Of a stretch of 64,000 bases of DNA, positions 63,740 to 64,000 are shown piece after piece (position 1 is the first letter of the stretch; each line of letters opens with the position of its first letter). The DNA comes from Bacteroidales bacterium (GTDB lineage Bacteria; Bacteroidota; Bacteroidia; Bacteroidales; WCHB1-69), in NCBI GenBank assembly GCA_017535665.1, contig JAFXTS010000030.1, positions 80,129 through 144,128 on the forward strand. Reading direction: 5' to 3'. Under the pieces are notes generated by a model that saw nothing but the letters and a program-made list of their open reading frames with translations, ran no database searches and was not told the origin of the DNA. The translations under genes and the position numbers were made by a program.

Positions 63740-64000
63740 GACAGATTTTGTCTTAAAAAATGCAAAAAAGCGACGTTTTCTGTTATTGAAAACCTGTTGG
63801 TAAATTGTTGGTAAAATTTGGGGATGACCGCGAACGCGGCAGGGATAGAAGCGAGCACGGAGCGAAGCGAAGTAAAGCCTTTAGTTTTGCAGTTTCTTTT
63901 TATTGTATCTGAAAAGGCAGATAGAACGTATGAAAAAAACTGCAAATCAATGTCTAACAAGTTAACCAAGAACGGAGGGTGAACTATGAAGTAAGCTAGA
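63740..64000. other. Right-edge non-coding stretch with inverted repeats
   Basis: No convincing gene. Seen: a direct repeat of TTGGTAAA at about 63800-63817, a CCGCG/CGCGG mini-hairpin near 63829, and a 10-bp inverted repeat TTTGCAGTTT (63886-63895) with AAACTGCAAA (63937-63946) enclosing a second stem ATCTG/CAGAT (63907-63922). Could be the start of a structured leader or an element end cut by the window edge. Confidence 0.4.

Noticed and set aside
1..64000. tRNA, rRNA, prophage or large conjugative element
   Set aside because: No cloverleaf, rRNA segment, integrase or transfer gene was recognised on reading either strand.

Overview
This window is chromosomal DNA from a member of the Bacteroidota, most likely an uncultured Bacteroidales-type organism. 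The evidence is: seven secreted proteins ending in type IX secretion (T9SS) type A sorting domains; the gliding/T9SS-associated genes gldD and gldB next to ssb; the ftsX-DUF3098-uppP-nif3-zinc-ribbon operon and the rsfS-ftsH-LUD-cdsA run seen in this phylum; and many TAnnTTTG -7 promoter elements just upstream of genes. The taxon assignment is inference. No rRNA, tRNA or CRISPR array was seen.

Layout. 1-3766: end of the division/cell-wall cluster (ftsQ partial, ftsA, ftsZ). 3741-8389 (minus): two related T9SS-exported Lys-C/trypsin-like proteases and a WbqC-like gene in one operon. 8529-12636: rsfS, ftsH, a LUD-domain gene and cdsA. 13020-23702: one 3560-residue secreted repeat protein with SprB-like and HYR-like repeats, probably a surface adhesin. 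23860-27408: a serine hydrolase, a SAM hydroxide adenosyltransferase-family protein and two paralogous small T9SS cargo proteins. 27551-33537: a lipoprotein, a 1302-residue papain-like T9SS peptidase and an AlgI-type O-acyltransferase. 33553-35174 (minus): a HipBA-type toxin-antitoxin pair. 35325-41969 (minus): two lipoproteins, a MscS channel with lysS, and a DUF819 permease with an Omp85-like barrel. 42087-45891: nrnA, an FKBP lipoprotein, gldD, gldB and ssb. 45888-51505 (minus): a polysaccharide cluster (membrane glycosyltransferase, lipoprotein, polyprenyl-phosphate sugar transferase, GT2). 51631-55782 (minus): ftsX, DUF3098, uppP, nif3 and zinc ribbon, closed by a clear terminator. 55904-61259: umuDC, a secreted nuclease/phosphatase, uvrB and a small membrane protein.

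The right end, 61260-64000, is accessory. It holds a RAYT/IS200-like transposase gene framed on each side by three hairpins in mirror order, a small two-gene operon, a fragment of a macro-like ADP-ribose gene, an NrtR-type Nudix regulator whose promoter carries two copies of a 19-bp palindrome, and a broken IS3-type orfA. The RAYT/hairpin unit and the NrtR operator pair are the two observations I consider most worth pursuing.

How the genes fit together: much of the window serves the cell envelope. Division and wall-lipid recycling (ftsQAZ, ftsX, uppP), phospholipid synthesis (cdsA), outer-membrane and polysaccharide assembly, and T9SS export with its cargo (proteases, adhesin, nuclease, small CTD proteins) are interleaved with housekeeping genes (lysS, ssb, uvrB, rsfS).
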